Of a stretch of DNA of 7,476 nt, positions 1-6,253 are shown piece after piece. The stretch lies in contig JBGPBY010000366.1 in assembly GCA_041481485.1 (NCBI GenBank), positions 1 to 7,476 on the forward strand. Reading direction: 5' to 3'. The notes under the pieces are model-generated. The model did no database searches. It worked only from the letters and a program-made list of their open reading frames with translations, and was not told the DNA's origin. A program made the position numbers and the translations under genes. Each line of letters begins with the position of its first letter. Position 1 is the stretch's first letter. The stretch is from JBGPBY01 sp041481485. Lineage in GTDB: Bacteria; Acidobacteriota; Terriglobia; 20CM-2-55-15.

Positions 1-158
1 TTATGCACAGGCCGCAACCGCAACAGAACGCGCTAGTTCGGCTCGGGCATCACGCACACAATCTTGGCAATGAATTACAGAGTTAGATAAACCTATACAA
101 GACTACTGAAGCTTTCCCCCCAATCAATCTGGCGCCGCCGCAGGATCGCAGGATTTGT
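1..158. other. Unassigned sequence upstream of the propeller fragment
   Basis: No gene can be supported here. On the plus strand an ATG at 3 opens only 27 codons to the TAG at 84-86, in the propeller frame but without blade character. On the minus strand an open stretch ends in TAA at 1-3 and would encode a Cys-containing tail (CQDC...ELARSVAV), but it is closed upstream at 103-105 and has no convincing start. Either could be debris of the event that truncated the propeller gene. Confidence 0.4.
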
Positions 159-515
159 GTGCATAATTCAGGTGTCATCGATACCGCAACGGACAAAATC
201 ATCGACACCATCGTTGTGGATAAGAACACGGTGGGCCCATTTCGCGCTCGCTATTCACCGGACGGGTCGATATTGATGACCGTGAACTCCACGAATGCAA
301 TGGCCAATTTCTTCGACGCCCGTAATTTGCACGCCTCGCAAAAGACGGTTCCTGTCGGTTCGCAGGCGTTTGGAATTGCGTTCTCGGCCGATGGTAAGAC
401 CGCGCTGGTGTCGAACCATGGAGATGGAACGATCTCGGTCATCGATGTGGTAAAGAATCAGGTGTTACAGACGTTCAAAGCAGGTACGGGCATCGAAACA
501 CTGGCGTACTATTAG
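159..515 (+). CDS. YVTN/YncE-type beta-propeller, C-terminal fragment (probably 5'-truncated gene)
   Basis: The 118 residues from a GTG at 159 carry repeated propeller-blade signatures: IDTATDKIIDTI (7-18), RYSPDG (31-36), AFSADGK (74-80) and SVIDVVKNQVLQTF (93-106), ending in ETLAYY. This pattern belongs to the 40-residue YVTN beta-propeller family, usually exported proteins of about 300-400 residues that bind ligands or act as scaffolds. Only two to three blades are present, with no signal peptide and no Shine-Dalgarno before the GTG. The frame stays open back to 87, where a TAG (84-86) closes it, but residues encoded at 87-158 do not look like a blade. The likeness starts abruptly near 170. 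I therefore read it as the 3' remnant of a deleted or rearranged gene, although the start may simply be mis-set. It converges on the DinB gene 38 bp away. Confidence 0.6.
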   Translation: MHNSGVIDTATDKIIDTIVVDKNTVGPFRARYSPDGSILMTVNSTNAMANFFDARNLHASQKTVPVGSQAFGIAFSADGKTALVSNHGDGTISVIDVVKNQVLQTFKAGTGIETLAYY

Positions 516-553
516 CGTCGGCTCTGAAACCATTTGAAGCCGCTGAGCAAGCG

Positions 554-1090
554 TCACAGCTTCTCGATCTGCTGCTCCAACGAGTCGAGTTCCTGCCCCA
601 CTTCTCTGTAGTATGTAATGAGATCAATCGACGGCGGAGGTGAGACACTCAGCTGCCGAAACATCATCGTGATCTGGCCGCGATGATAGGTCGAATGATT
701 AATCACGTGCCGGATTAACTGCGCGAGCGGTTGTTTGTTCGGGTTTCCCTTTAAATCGTTGTATGCCAGCGGCTCGTGCAATTTCTCTTCGGTCAGTGTG
801 GTAGCGAACTCTTGAATTTCCTTTCGCAACACCTGCCACTTATTCTCAAGAATTCCAAACGTTGGGACTTCTGTCACTGCCGGCAGGCTTGCAGGCGAAT
901 TCCCTTTCCAACGCGAATACCAGATCTGTTGGGCCCCATAAATATGGACCAGCGTCCCTCGGATTCCGCCGTGACTGGAACCCAGATCCCTTTCGTACTG
1001 TTCACTGCTGAGAGTCTTGACGACTTCCAGTTGCTTCGCAGTTGCCCAACGATCATAGACAAAAAGACTCAGCGCTTCTGACGGTCCCAT
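554..1090 (-). CDS. DinB-family protein (four-helix, metal-binding)
   Basis: This 178-residue cytoplasmic protein has the length and layout of the DinB/YfiT-like four-helix-bundle superfamily. The N-terminal helix (SLFVYDRWATAKQLEVV, 8-24) is typical, as is the metal triad: His49 in LVHIYGAQQIW, and His132 and His136 in HVINHSTYHRGQI. All three ligands are present, so metal binding (usually Zn or Ni) is expected. Family members include damage-induced DinB of Bacillus and thiol-dependent S-transferases; the substrate of this one cannot be inferred. The ATG at 1090 is preceded by GAAGGTG about four bases away, a moderate ribosome site. It lies 115 bp downstream of the secreted SRPBCC gene on the same strand. 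No obvious terminator separates it from the convergent propeller fragment, only a 5-bp CGGCT/AGCCG repeat with a long loop. Confidence 0.9.
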   Translation of the reverse strand: MGPSEALSLFVYDRWATAKQLEVVKTLSSEQYERDLGSSHGGIRGTLVHIYGAQQIWYSRWKGNSPASLPAVTEVPTFGILENKWQVLRKEIQEFATTLTEEKLHEPLAYNDLKGNPNKQPLAQLIRHVINHSTYHRGQITMMFRQLSVSPPPSIDLITYYREVGQELDSLEQQIEKL

Positions 1091-1130
1091 CGTTCACCTT
1101 CGCAAATTTGAAGTCCCAGAATCTGAGGTC

Positions 1131-1187
1131 GCCTGGCCCGATCCGCACTCCTGCCAAAACGGACAGATTGCACATCACAGGCCAGGC
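1131..1187 (-). repeat. 8-bp inverted repeat between SRPBCC and DinB genes
   Basis: GCCTGGCC (1131-1138) and GGCCAGGC (1180-1187) are perfect complements separated by 41 bases in the 115-bp gap between the two minus-strand genes. In RNA this could form a long-looped stem acting as an mRNA processing or attenuation structure. There is no following T-run, so it is not a standard intrinsic terminator. It may be chance. Confidence 0.25.
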
Positions 1188-1205
1188 AGCTGTTCTCGAT
1201 CTCTG

Positions 1206-1898
1206 TTACTGTCCCCGCCGCTGTCCTGCGCCCGCAGGTGCGGCGCCGCCAGGTGCTCCTCCACCGGGCGCACCCGCGCCGCCGCGGCTGCCGCGAGCCG
1301 CTGCTGGGAGCGTTCCGCCTTCCGCCAGAGTCTTCATGTTCTGAATCGCGCGCGTGAATGTAGTTGCCCGGCTCGTCTTATTCGCTTCGCGAGCGGCATC
1401 ATCTGCCAGATCCGAGGCGTCCCAAACGAGCGAGTAGATGATCTTGGATGTGGTCGCTGTAACCGGCTTCGCTTCCACGGTTCCATGATAGAGCGGATAA
1501 AACGCGCCAACCCGCGGCGGTTGAGTGTACGAATACGAGAGGTCCGTTTTTGCGATAAGGATCTCGTTCCCAATCGAGCGAACGGCGCCAAGCTCGCCGT
1601 CTTTGCCAGAGAGCATCGTGCACTGCGTTTGCAGCCATTCGCCAATATCGCAGAACTTGCCCACTCGAGCCCAAACCTCGGCTGCGGGTTTGTTCACGTC
1701 GATCTCGAGATGAACCGACAGGTAGATCGGATTCGGACTCGCCAGAGGCGCCTGTCCACCACGCCCACCACCGGCGCCGCCCGGAGCGCCTCCAGGCGCA
1801 CCGGCTGGGGCCCCTTGCGGCGCCTGAGCGAATACGGCTGACGCCAGAAAAAACGCCAGCACAGCGCCGGCGGCGATTCTTTCAATTATCTTCTGCAT
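1206..1898 (-). CDS. Secreted SRPBCC (START/polyketide cyclase-like) protein with Gly/Ala/Pro-rich tails
   Basis: Residues 1-24 form a signal peptide (AGAVLAFFLASAVFA, cleavage likely before Gln25). A low-complexity Gly/Ala/Pro/Arg segment follows (about 27-49). Residues 57-195 are the folded part: IYLSVHLEIDVNKPAAEVWARVGKF is the opening strand and helix of the SRPBCC ligand-binding fold, followed by WLQTQC, GAVRSI and the strands TSKIIYSLVWDAS, and a C-terminal helix (FTRAIQNMKTLAEG). A second Gly/Ala/Pro/Arg tail occupies about 200-230. SRPBCC proteins enclose hydrophobic ligands; Cys83 and Cys93 could form a disulfide after export. The ATG at 1898 has a strong GGAGGAG (1901-1907) just upstream. 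It is divergent from the DUF1259 gene and may be cotranscribed with DinB. The ligand is unknown. Confidence 0.85.
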   Translation of the reverse strand: MQKIIERIAAGAVLAFFLASAVFAQAPQGAPAGAPGGAPGGAGGGRGGQAPLASPNPIYLSVHLEIDVNKPAAEVWARVGKFCDIGEWLQTQCTMLSGKDGELGAVRSIGNEILIAKTDLSYSYTQPPRVGAFYPLYHGTVEAKPVTATTSKIIYSLVWDASDLADDAAREANKTSRATTFTRAIQNMKTLAEGGTLPAAARGSRGGAGAPGGGAPGGAAPAGAGQRRGQ

Positions 1899-2105
1899 GA
1901 CTCCTCCAGGAGAGTTGTGAATTAGTTCTTACCCAATGGGAATTGAACCTGTGCGCTTCCTGCCATCTGCGGCGATGCTGCGAAAGGCATTGGCAGTATA
2001 CGTCGAAGAGCCAGGAATTGCCCTGTCAATGCAGGAGCGAAAACCAATTCCCGCGGCGAACCGTGGCGGGTACACTGAAGTGATCCACAGGATAGGGAGG
2101 CCAAC
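1899..2105. promoter_or_regulatory. Divergent intergenic region (SRPBCC / DUF1259)
   Basis: Promoters for both divergent genes must lie in these 207 bp, but I see no convincing -35/-10 pair. TACACT near 2070 is at best a weak -10 for the plus-strand gene. Both genes have strong purine-rich ribosome sites at the edges (GGAGGAG at 1901-1907 on the minus strand, GGGAGG at 2095-2100 on the plus strand). Confidence 0.3.
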
Positions 2106-3011
2106 ATGAGACCGAAACTGGGTTTGATCGCCGCTTTCAGTTTGTTGTTTTCAGCAACTGCCTTTACACAGCAGCAGAACATGCCCGCAGAGTATTCTGC
2201 CGTGTTGACGAGCCTTGGACGTCAGGGCGACTTCAAGGATGGCGTTTTGAAAGTCAATATTCCGCGCAGCGATCTAAAGGTCGTCGTGGACGGAATTGCC
2301 ACTCCCACGCCGTTTGGTTTCGGGGGATGGATCGCAATGACCAAGGGCTCGGGAATGGACGTGATGATGGGCGATCTCGTTCTCACCGAAGACGAAGTGA
2401 ATCCCGTGATGACCGCAGTTCTCGACGCGGGTCTCGACGTTACCGCTGTCCATAATCACTTTTTTTTCGAAACACCGCGCATGTTCTACATGCATGTTCA
2501 CGGACACGGCGCCCCGGCGGACCTTGCATCCAAAATCAAACCGGCATTGGCTCTGATCGGCAAAAATCCACCGCGTAGCGCCTCGACGACACCCGGCCGC
2601 TCCATCGACGGAAAGCTGGATGCTGCTCAACTTTCCAAAATTATCGGTCATGAAGGAGAGCAAAACGGGGCGGTGTACAAGATCACCATCGGTCGTTCGG
2701 ATCTCACAGTCAAAGAGATGGGCGCCACGATTAACGCACGCATGGGGCTGAATACCTGGGCGGCATTCTATGGCAGCGATTCCGATGCCGTCGTCGCCGG
2801 CGACGTTGCGATGCTTGAAGGCGAGCTGACCTCGGTCTTAAAAGCGCTTCGCGCAAATGGTTTGGACATCGTTGCCATTCACCATCACATGACAGGCACG
2901 CAGCCATCAATCATCTTTCTTCATTACTGGGGAAAGGGCGACGCTCAAAAGCTCGCCCGCGGTGTGAAGAGCGCAGTCGACCTGTTAGGCAAGAAAACCG
3001 CGGCTCGGTGA
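2106..3011 (+). CDS. Exported DUF1259 (LppY/LpqO-type) protein with two tandem copies of the domain
   Basis: The 301-residue protein begins with a signal peptide (about 1-21, LGLIAAFSLLFSATAF) and then has two homologous halves. Repeat 1 (about 46-153) runs GVLKVNIPRSDLKV ... GDLVLTEDEVNPVMTAVLDAGLDVTAVHNHF ... MFYMHVHGHG ... KIKPALALIGK. Repeat 2 (about 188-296) runs GAVYKITIGRSDLTV ... GDVAMLEGELTSVLKALRANGLDIVAIHHHM ... IIFLHYWGKG ... GVKSAVDLLGK. This is the DUF1259 pattern found in mycobacterial LppY/LpqO lipoproteins and many soil bacteria. The biochemical role is not established. The clustered histidines (116, 118, 130, 132, 134 in repeat 1; 259-261 and 273 in repeat 2) suggest metal binding. 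The ATG is fixed by GGGAGG five bases upstream and the signal peptide that follows. Here no lipobox Cys is present, so the protein should be periplasmic or secreted. Confidence 0.92.
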   Translation: MRPKLGLIAAFSLLFSATAFTQQQNMPAEYSAVLTSLGRQGDFKDGVLKVNIPRSDLKVVVDGIATPTPFGFGGWIAMTKGSGMDVMMGDLVLTEDEVNPVMTAVLDAGLDVTAVHNHFFFETPRMFYMHVHGHGAPADLASKIKPALALIGKNPPRSASTTPGRSIDGKLDAAQLSKIIGHEGEQNGAVYKITIGRSDLTVKEMGATINARMGLNTWAAFYGSDSDAVVAGDVAMLEGELTSVLKALRANGLDIVAIHHHMTGTQPSIIFLHYWGKGDAQKLARGVKSAVDLLGKKTAAR

Positions 3012-3190
3012 CGGATCCCGGCAAAGACGCGGGACAGTTGATTTAAGCGCCTGGGTTGGCCGTTACTCAAACTGTACGCGGCTCATCAACTCGCAGATTG
3101 CTGTCCATTGTGACAGTCTGGAAACTCTCATAACACCCCCCTCATCTCCTTCCTTGCCTCTATAGACTCATCTCAAAAAAGGAGGGAACC
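3012..3190. other. Intergenic region, no clear elements
   Basis: This 179-bp gap separates two plus-strand genes. TCCCG (3016-3020) and CGGGA (3030-3034) could make a 5-bp stem just after the DUF1259 stop, but there is no T-run, so I do not call a terminator. The only strong signal is AGGAGG at 3180-3185, five bases before the next ATG. A 22-codon minus-strand reading frame starting near 3133 has nothing to support it. Confidence 0.4.
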
Positions 3191-3823
3191 ATGCATCGCA
3201 CTTCACGCCGGCTCGCGGTTGTCCTCATCGCATCGTTGCTCTGGATGACCACCGTTGACGCTGTTGCAGGCCCGCAGTCAACAGCACAGTCCGACTATGT
3301 CATTCGCAGACAGGTCGAGCTGTTGGGGCCTGGCTCAGAATTGAAATTGAAGCTCGCGGACGGAAGAACACTGGAGGGTTCAATTGGCGCCGTTGACAGC
3401 GCATCCTTCGAATTGATCTCTAAAAAAGACCACGACCGCGTGCAAATTGACTATCGCGTGGTGGCGGAGTTCGAGGTCCGAAAGGTAGTCTTTCCTGAAG
3501 CGAAGGATATGAATGTGCAGGTCCAGCGGGTCGTCAATCAACTGGGCATTGGCCGGCATATCCAGGTGAAGACGTCGAGCGAGAAAGTGAACGGGAACGT
3601 ACATCGCATCTGGGACGATCACTTCGAACTGCTGTTGGACAAGAAGTGGAAGTCCCTCGATGTGGCATACACAGACGTACGGGAATTAAGTCCCCAACCC
3701 AGTAAGCGCAGACAAACGGGAGATGGCCCGGATGTCGGGAAAGTGATACTCATGGGTTTTGCTCTTTTCCTGATCGTCGTATTGCCCGTACAGTGTTCGC
3801 TGCGCAAGGACTGCCACATTTAG
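3191..3823 (+). CDS. Exported, membrane-anchored protein with two LSm/SH3-like repeats (function unknown)
   Basis: Signal peptide at residues 1-27 (RRLAVVLIASLLWMTTVDAVAG). Two related beta-rich repeats follow. The first (about 45-96) is LGPGSELKLKLADGRTLEGSIGAVDSASFEL...VVAEFE. The second (about 118-167) is LGIGRHIQVKTSSEKVNGNVHRIWDDHFELLL...DVRELS. The form 'G..v.v.l.dGr.l.G.i......F.l......i.y.dV..l' resembles the small LSm/SH3-like barrels common in acidobacterial exported proteins, though these proteins have no assigned function. A basic linker (169-175) and a hydrophobic C-terminal helix (183-203, VGKVILMGFALFLIVVLPV) suggest anchoring in the inner membrane with the repeats in the periplasm; Cys202 and Cys208 lie at the end. 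AGGAGG at 3180-3185 fixes the ATG. It ends 6 bp from the convergent esterase stop. Confidence 0.8.
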   Translation: MHRTSRRLAVVLIASLLWMTTVDAVAGPQSTAQSDYVIRRQVELLGPGSELKLKLADGRTLEGSIGAVDSASFELISKKDHDRVQIDYRVVAEFEVRKVVFPEAKDMNVQVQRVVNQLGIGRHIQVKTSSEKVNGNVHRIWDDHFELLLDKKWKSLDVAYTDVRELSPQPSKRRQTGDGPDVGKVILMGFALFLIVVLPVQCSLRKDCHI

Positions 3824-3829
3824 CCCGGG

Positions 3830-4897
3830 TTAGCGTTTGACCGCATTTTTCTCCGACTTCTTCGTTTCAACATGGTCGTCAATCCATGTGATCAAGAGAT
3901 CGGCAAGATCCAGGTTATTGCGGTCCTGCATCAGCATGTGGCTGTTTCCCTTAATCCCAAGCTTAGGCAAATGCATCATGACGGCATCGCCGCCAGCACT
4001 CTTCAACTGTTGGACAAAGCGATCGCAGCCGTCAAAACTGTTGCTCCAGTTCGCGGGTCCTCCCTGGACATCGCTCAGATGATCGCCGAACATGATCAAC
4101 GTGGGTATTTTCGCCAGCGTCGAAATCTGCGTTGCCGACAACGCAGCGCATGGCATTTCGATGGAGATAATTCCTTTGATGCCCGAAGAGTCGATCAACG
4201 CAGCCTGCTCGGGGAAAAAGCCGGATTCCGAATGGCCCATCAGCACAGCACCATGGAGTTTCACACCCAGTGCCGCCATGTTCTTCCATGTGGGATTTGG
4301 ATTCGGCAGCGTGGAATTCAAATCGGGAATCATTTGCTTATAAAGTTCATCCACGGCTTCGATGGGAAATTGACCATCCGGAAATGCCTTCCCAAAGGAT
4401 GGGCCAAAGCGAAAGATAGTCCACGCCGTCTGATGGCTCGCCATCAATACACTGGGTAGTTGATTTGGAGGAACTGTCCCACCCCTTACCGCATTGATGA
4501 CCGAGGGATCAAATCCGGATCGCGCTCGAGAGGACTGATCCGCAAGATACACGGAACGACTCCTTCGAACGAAATATTCGTCCCATCCCATTCGGCCATC
4601 CGGTGTGGTCTCCCAGGTTTTACTGCTGAGGCAGCAACCGTGAACCATAACTACGGGAACATGGCGTTCTCCATCAGGGGGAATCTGGTACTGCACATAC
4701 ATCTGATTGACCGTAATGTCGCCGCCGCCAAGCGGCTTTGATTCGCCGCCGACAAAAAAGCTGCCCTGACTCGCGATCACCAGCGGCTTCTTTAAATCGT
4801 CCCGCCGTTTCGGATTTTCGGTTTTCGTTTGAGCCAATGCGGCGATTCCGATTGTGACGAGAAGCAGCAGTATTGTTTTCCATTTCAGCGACTTCAT
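3830..4897 (-). CDS. Exported alpha/beta-hydrolase, esterase-713 family
   Basis: Signal peptide at 1-22 (KTILLLLVTIGIAALA, then QTK), so the enzyme is probably periplasmic. The body strongly resembles Alcaligenes esterase 713: GSFFVGG (45-51), VNQMYVQYQIP (63-73), HGCC (86-89) followed by TWETTPDGRMGWDEYF, IFRFGPSFG, GHSESG (221-226), and GNSHMLMQDRNNL (317-329). By alignment from memory the catalytic residues are Ser223, His320 and an unusual acid, Glu247 (in ISIEMPC). Cys88-Cys89 match the vicinal disulfide near the oxyanion hole of esterase 713, and Cys250/Cys291 a second disulfide. The natural substrate is unknown. The ATG has GGAGG about six bases upstream, sitting in a perfect palindrome, CCTCCGGAGG (4904-4913). 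It follows the sigma-factor operon by 80 bp on the same strand with no terminator in between, so read-through is possible. Confidence 0.92.
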   Translation of the reverse strand: MKSLKWKTILLLLVTIGIAALAQTKTENPKRRDDLKKPLVIASQGSFFVGGESKPLGGGDITVNQMYVQYQIPPDGERHVPVVMVHGCCLSSKTWETTPDGRMGWDEYFVRRSRSVYLADQSSRARSGFDPSVINAVRGGTVPPNQLPSVLMASHQTAWTIFRFGPSFGKAFPDGQFPIEAVDELYKQMIPDLNSTLPNPNPTWKNMAALGVKLHGAVLMGHSESGFFPEQAALIDSSGIKGIISIEMPCAALSATQISTLAKIPTLIMFGDHLSDVQGGPANWSNSFDGCDRFVQQLKSAGGDAVMMHLPKLGIKGNSHMLMQDRNNLDLADLLITWIDDHVETKKSEKNAVKR

Positions 4898-4977
4898 AAG
4901 ATTCCTCCGGAGGGATTTGTCCCACTGTTGCGGGAGTTTAACTCACCTGAAAGGTTGCATCGAATTTTCATTTGAAG

Positions 4978-5133
4978 CTACTTCGTCAATTTCAGAACTG
5001 CGAAAATCCAAGCCGCAAGATGTGTCAGGGACCAGAGAAGAACGACTGCGATGATTGCAAAGGCGGGAATGCCAAAGCACCAGGGCCGAAACGGAAATGG
5101 ACTGCTCTTTCGATACCGGAAGGGTGAAATCAC
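4978..5133 (-). CDS. Small single-pass membrane protein (51 aa), third gene of sigma operon
   Basis: A GTG at 5131-5133 opens 51 codons to a TAG at 4978-4980. The product starts with a basic, proline-rich stretch (ISPFRYRKSSPFPFRP), followed by a long hydrophobic segment from about 21 to 48 (GIPAFAIIAVVLLWSL, then AAWIFAVLKL) and ends in TK, as expected for a small N-in membrane protein. It begins 7 bp after the stop of the four-TM gene, with GGTGAG six bases before the GTG partly inside that gene's end, so translation is probably coupled. A longer overlapping frame (4943-5140) codes for a polar sequence without membrane character and I take that as the shadow. No family is recognised. A role alongside the sigma factor and its membrane partner is inferred from position only. 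Confidence 0.68.
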   Translation of the reverse strand: MISPFRYRKSSPFPFRPWCFGIPAFAIIAVVLLWSLTHLAAWIFAVLKLTK

Positions 5134-5140
5134 GGATCAC

Positions 5141-5734
5141 TCACCGCTGATCTGCCTCGAACTGATCGAGGGCATCGATTTCCTTCTGAATCCTCCGGGC
5201 ATCAAACTTTTTCATTGAAAGCATGATGACCAGACCTGCTGCCGCGATTAGTGTGATGATCAAGACCGGCCTCATGGAATTTACGCGTACCATTCCACTG
5301 CGCATGAGCCATCCAATAATCAACAACGCCGCGGCCGCCTGCCATACGGGCTGCCTTGCCAGCTGCTGCTGGCGTTCCAGTTCCCTGCGGTAGAAATCGA
5401 GGAACGAACTGCGCTCATCATTTGGCTCGATTCCAGCGGGGCCTCGAACAAACGAATACAGCCCTCGGACAGCCTGAATCAGAAGCATTGCCAGAACCAG
5501 GCCAGCAATCACACGGGTTGCAACAGACCTGGCGCTCCACACTGCGAACGCACAAAATATCGAAGCGGCCGCTGCAAAAATCCAGCGAGCAATGAGATCG
5601 CGCCGGCCGCGGGTGCGCGATTTCCGAGCTCGTGATCGCAGTTCCTCAATGGACATGATGGACATAGTCATGTTCTCCACGGTTTGGCTTTTCCAGATGG
5701 CTTTGAGATCGGATTCTGACGGTTCCGGAGTCAC
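5141..5734 (-). CDS. Four-TM membrane protein, putative sigma-factor partner (non-classical anti-sigma)
   Basis: This 197-residue protein starts at a GTG (5732-5734) that overlaps the sigma gene's TGA in a GTGA, indicating translational coupling. The cytoplasmic N-terminus (1-46) has a short acidic/amphipathic motif (SESDLKAIWKSQ) and a helix rich in Arg/Lys (SIEELRSRARKSRTRGRRDL). Hydrophobic segments lie at about 50-68, 72-92, 130-145 and 155-174. Between TM2 and TM3 is an amphipathic segment, FLDFYRRELERQQQLAR (111-127), and the C-terminus (175-197) is charged and potentially helical. It lacks the HxxxCxxC zinc motif of classical ZAS anti-sigma factors. Role as anti-sigma or membrane sensor is inferred from coupling and topology; similar 'FYRRELER' multi-pass proteins seem to recur beside sigma genes in acidobacteria. 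It could instead be a membrane effector controlled by the sigma factor. Confidence 0.72.
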   Translation of the reverse strand: MTPEPSESDLKAIWKSQTVENMTMSIMSIEELRSRARKSRTRGRRDLIARWIFAAAASIFCAFAVWSARSVATRVIAGLVLAMLLIQAVRGLYSFVRGPAGIEPNDERSSFLDFYRRELERQQQLARQPVWQAAAALLIIGWLMRSGMVRVNSMRPVLIITLIAAAGLVIMLSMKKFDARRIQKEIDALDQFEADQR

Positions 5735-6246
5735 GTGATATTTCCCGTTTGAAATCGCCGGGTGATCAGCGATTTGATTCGATGAATCTGGACCCTGACG
5801 GCACCGGGCGAAAGTCCCGTGATCTCGGCGATCGACGGAGCATCGAGGTCTTCCAGGTAGAGCAGCATCAGGTTTCGGTCGAGAGGCTTCAGCCGATGAA
5901 TCATTTTGTACAACCGTTCAAGCGCAGCCCTTTCGTCCATTCGGCGGATCGGGTCCGTTCCGTCTGCGGCTGCATCGATTTCCTCGAGACTTAAGAGCGA
6001 GCCCGGTCTCGCCCGGCGCTGACGAATCACGTGAGAAGCCGCGGTATTGTGGGCGACGCGGTAGACCCAGGTTCGCAACGCACATCGGGCTTCATACCTT
6101 TCAAGGCTCCGCCAGATGGCAAAATGGATTTCCTGCAACAGATCATGCTGTTTCTCAGGGTCCGCTTCATATGCGCGCGCGAGCCGCTTCAACGACGCAC
6201 CGTAGAGTTGAGCAGCTTCGATGTAAAGGTCGTCCTGCGCGCTCAC
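5731..6246 (-). CDS. ECF-type RNA polymerase sigma-70 factor
   Basis: The 171-residue protein has only regions 2 and 4, the architecture of ECF sigma factors. Region 2 spans about 10-80: YGASLKRLARAY, DLLQEIHFAIWRSLERYEARCALRTWVYRVAHN (35-67) carries the core-binding and -10 recognition helices, followed by basic SHVIRQRRARP. Region 4 spans about 108-165: LKPLDRNLMLLYLEDLDAPSIAEITGLSPGAVRVQIHRIKSLI, with a clear helix-turn-helix (SIAEITGLS.GAVRVQIHR) for -35 recognition. It redirects RNA polymerase to a small regulon. The start is a GTG (6244-6246) with no Shine-Dalgarno; the TGTAAC-N16-CGACTG motif directly upstream could drive a leaderless transcript. The stop overlaps the four-TM gene. The exact ECF group is not assigned. 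Confidence 0.93.
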   Translation of the reverse strand: MSAQDDLYIEAAQLYGASLKRLARAYEADPEKQHDLLQEIHFAIWRSLERYEARCALRTWVYRVAHNTAASHVIRQRRARPGSLLSLEEIDAAADGTDPIRRMDERAALERLYKMIHRLKPLDRNLMLLYLEDLDAPSIAEITGLSPGAVRVQIHRIKSLITRRFQTGNIT

Positions 6247-6253
6247 AAATAGT

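Noticed and set aside
1042..1344. Plus-strand Pro/Ala-rich 100-codon frame
   Set aside because: Its low-complexity part is the complement of the SRPBCC Gly/Ala/Pro tail; no start signal.
1922..2182. 86-codon minus-strand frame overlapping the DUF1259 start, with a plausible C-terminus (AQVQFPLGKN)
   Set aside because: Its N-terminal half lies opposite the DUF1259 signal peptide and has no ribosome site; at most the part at 1922-2065 is debris of an old gene.
3016..3034. Possible terminator after the DUF1259 gene (TCCCG/CGGGA)
   Set aside because: Only five base pairs, 9-base loop and no T-run.
3108..3136. Possible sigma-70 promoter TTGTGA-N17-TAACAC before the 3191 gene
   Set aside because: Only 4/6 and 3/6 matches to consensus; expected by chance in 179 bp.
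3872..4459. 195-codon plus-strand frame
   Set aside because: It is antisense to the strongly supported esterase, has no family likeness and is typical of a GC-driven shadow frame.
4943..5140. 65-codon minus-strand frame after the four-TM gene
   Set aside because: Polar, unlike a real protein, and overlaps the better-supported 51-codon hydrophobic frame; it also lacks a ribosome site.
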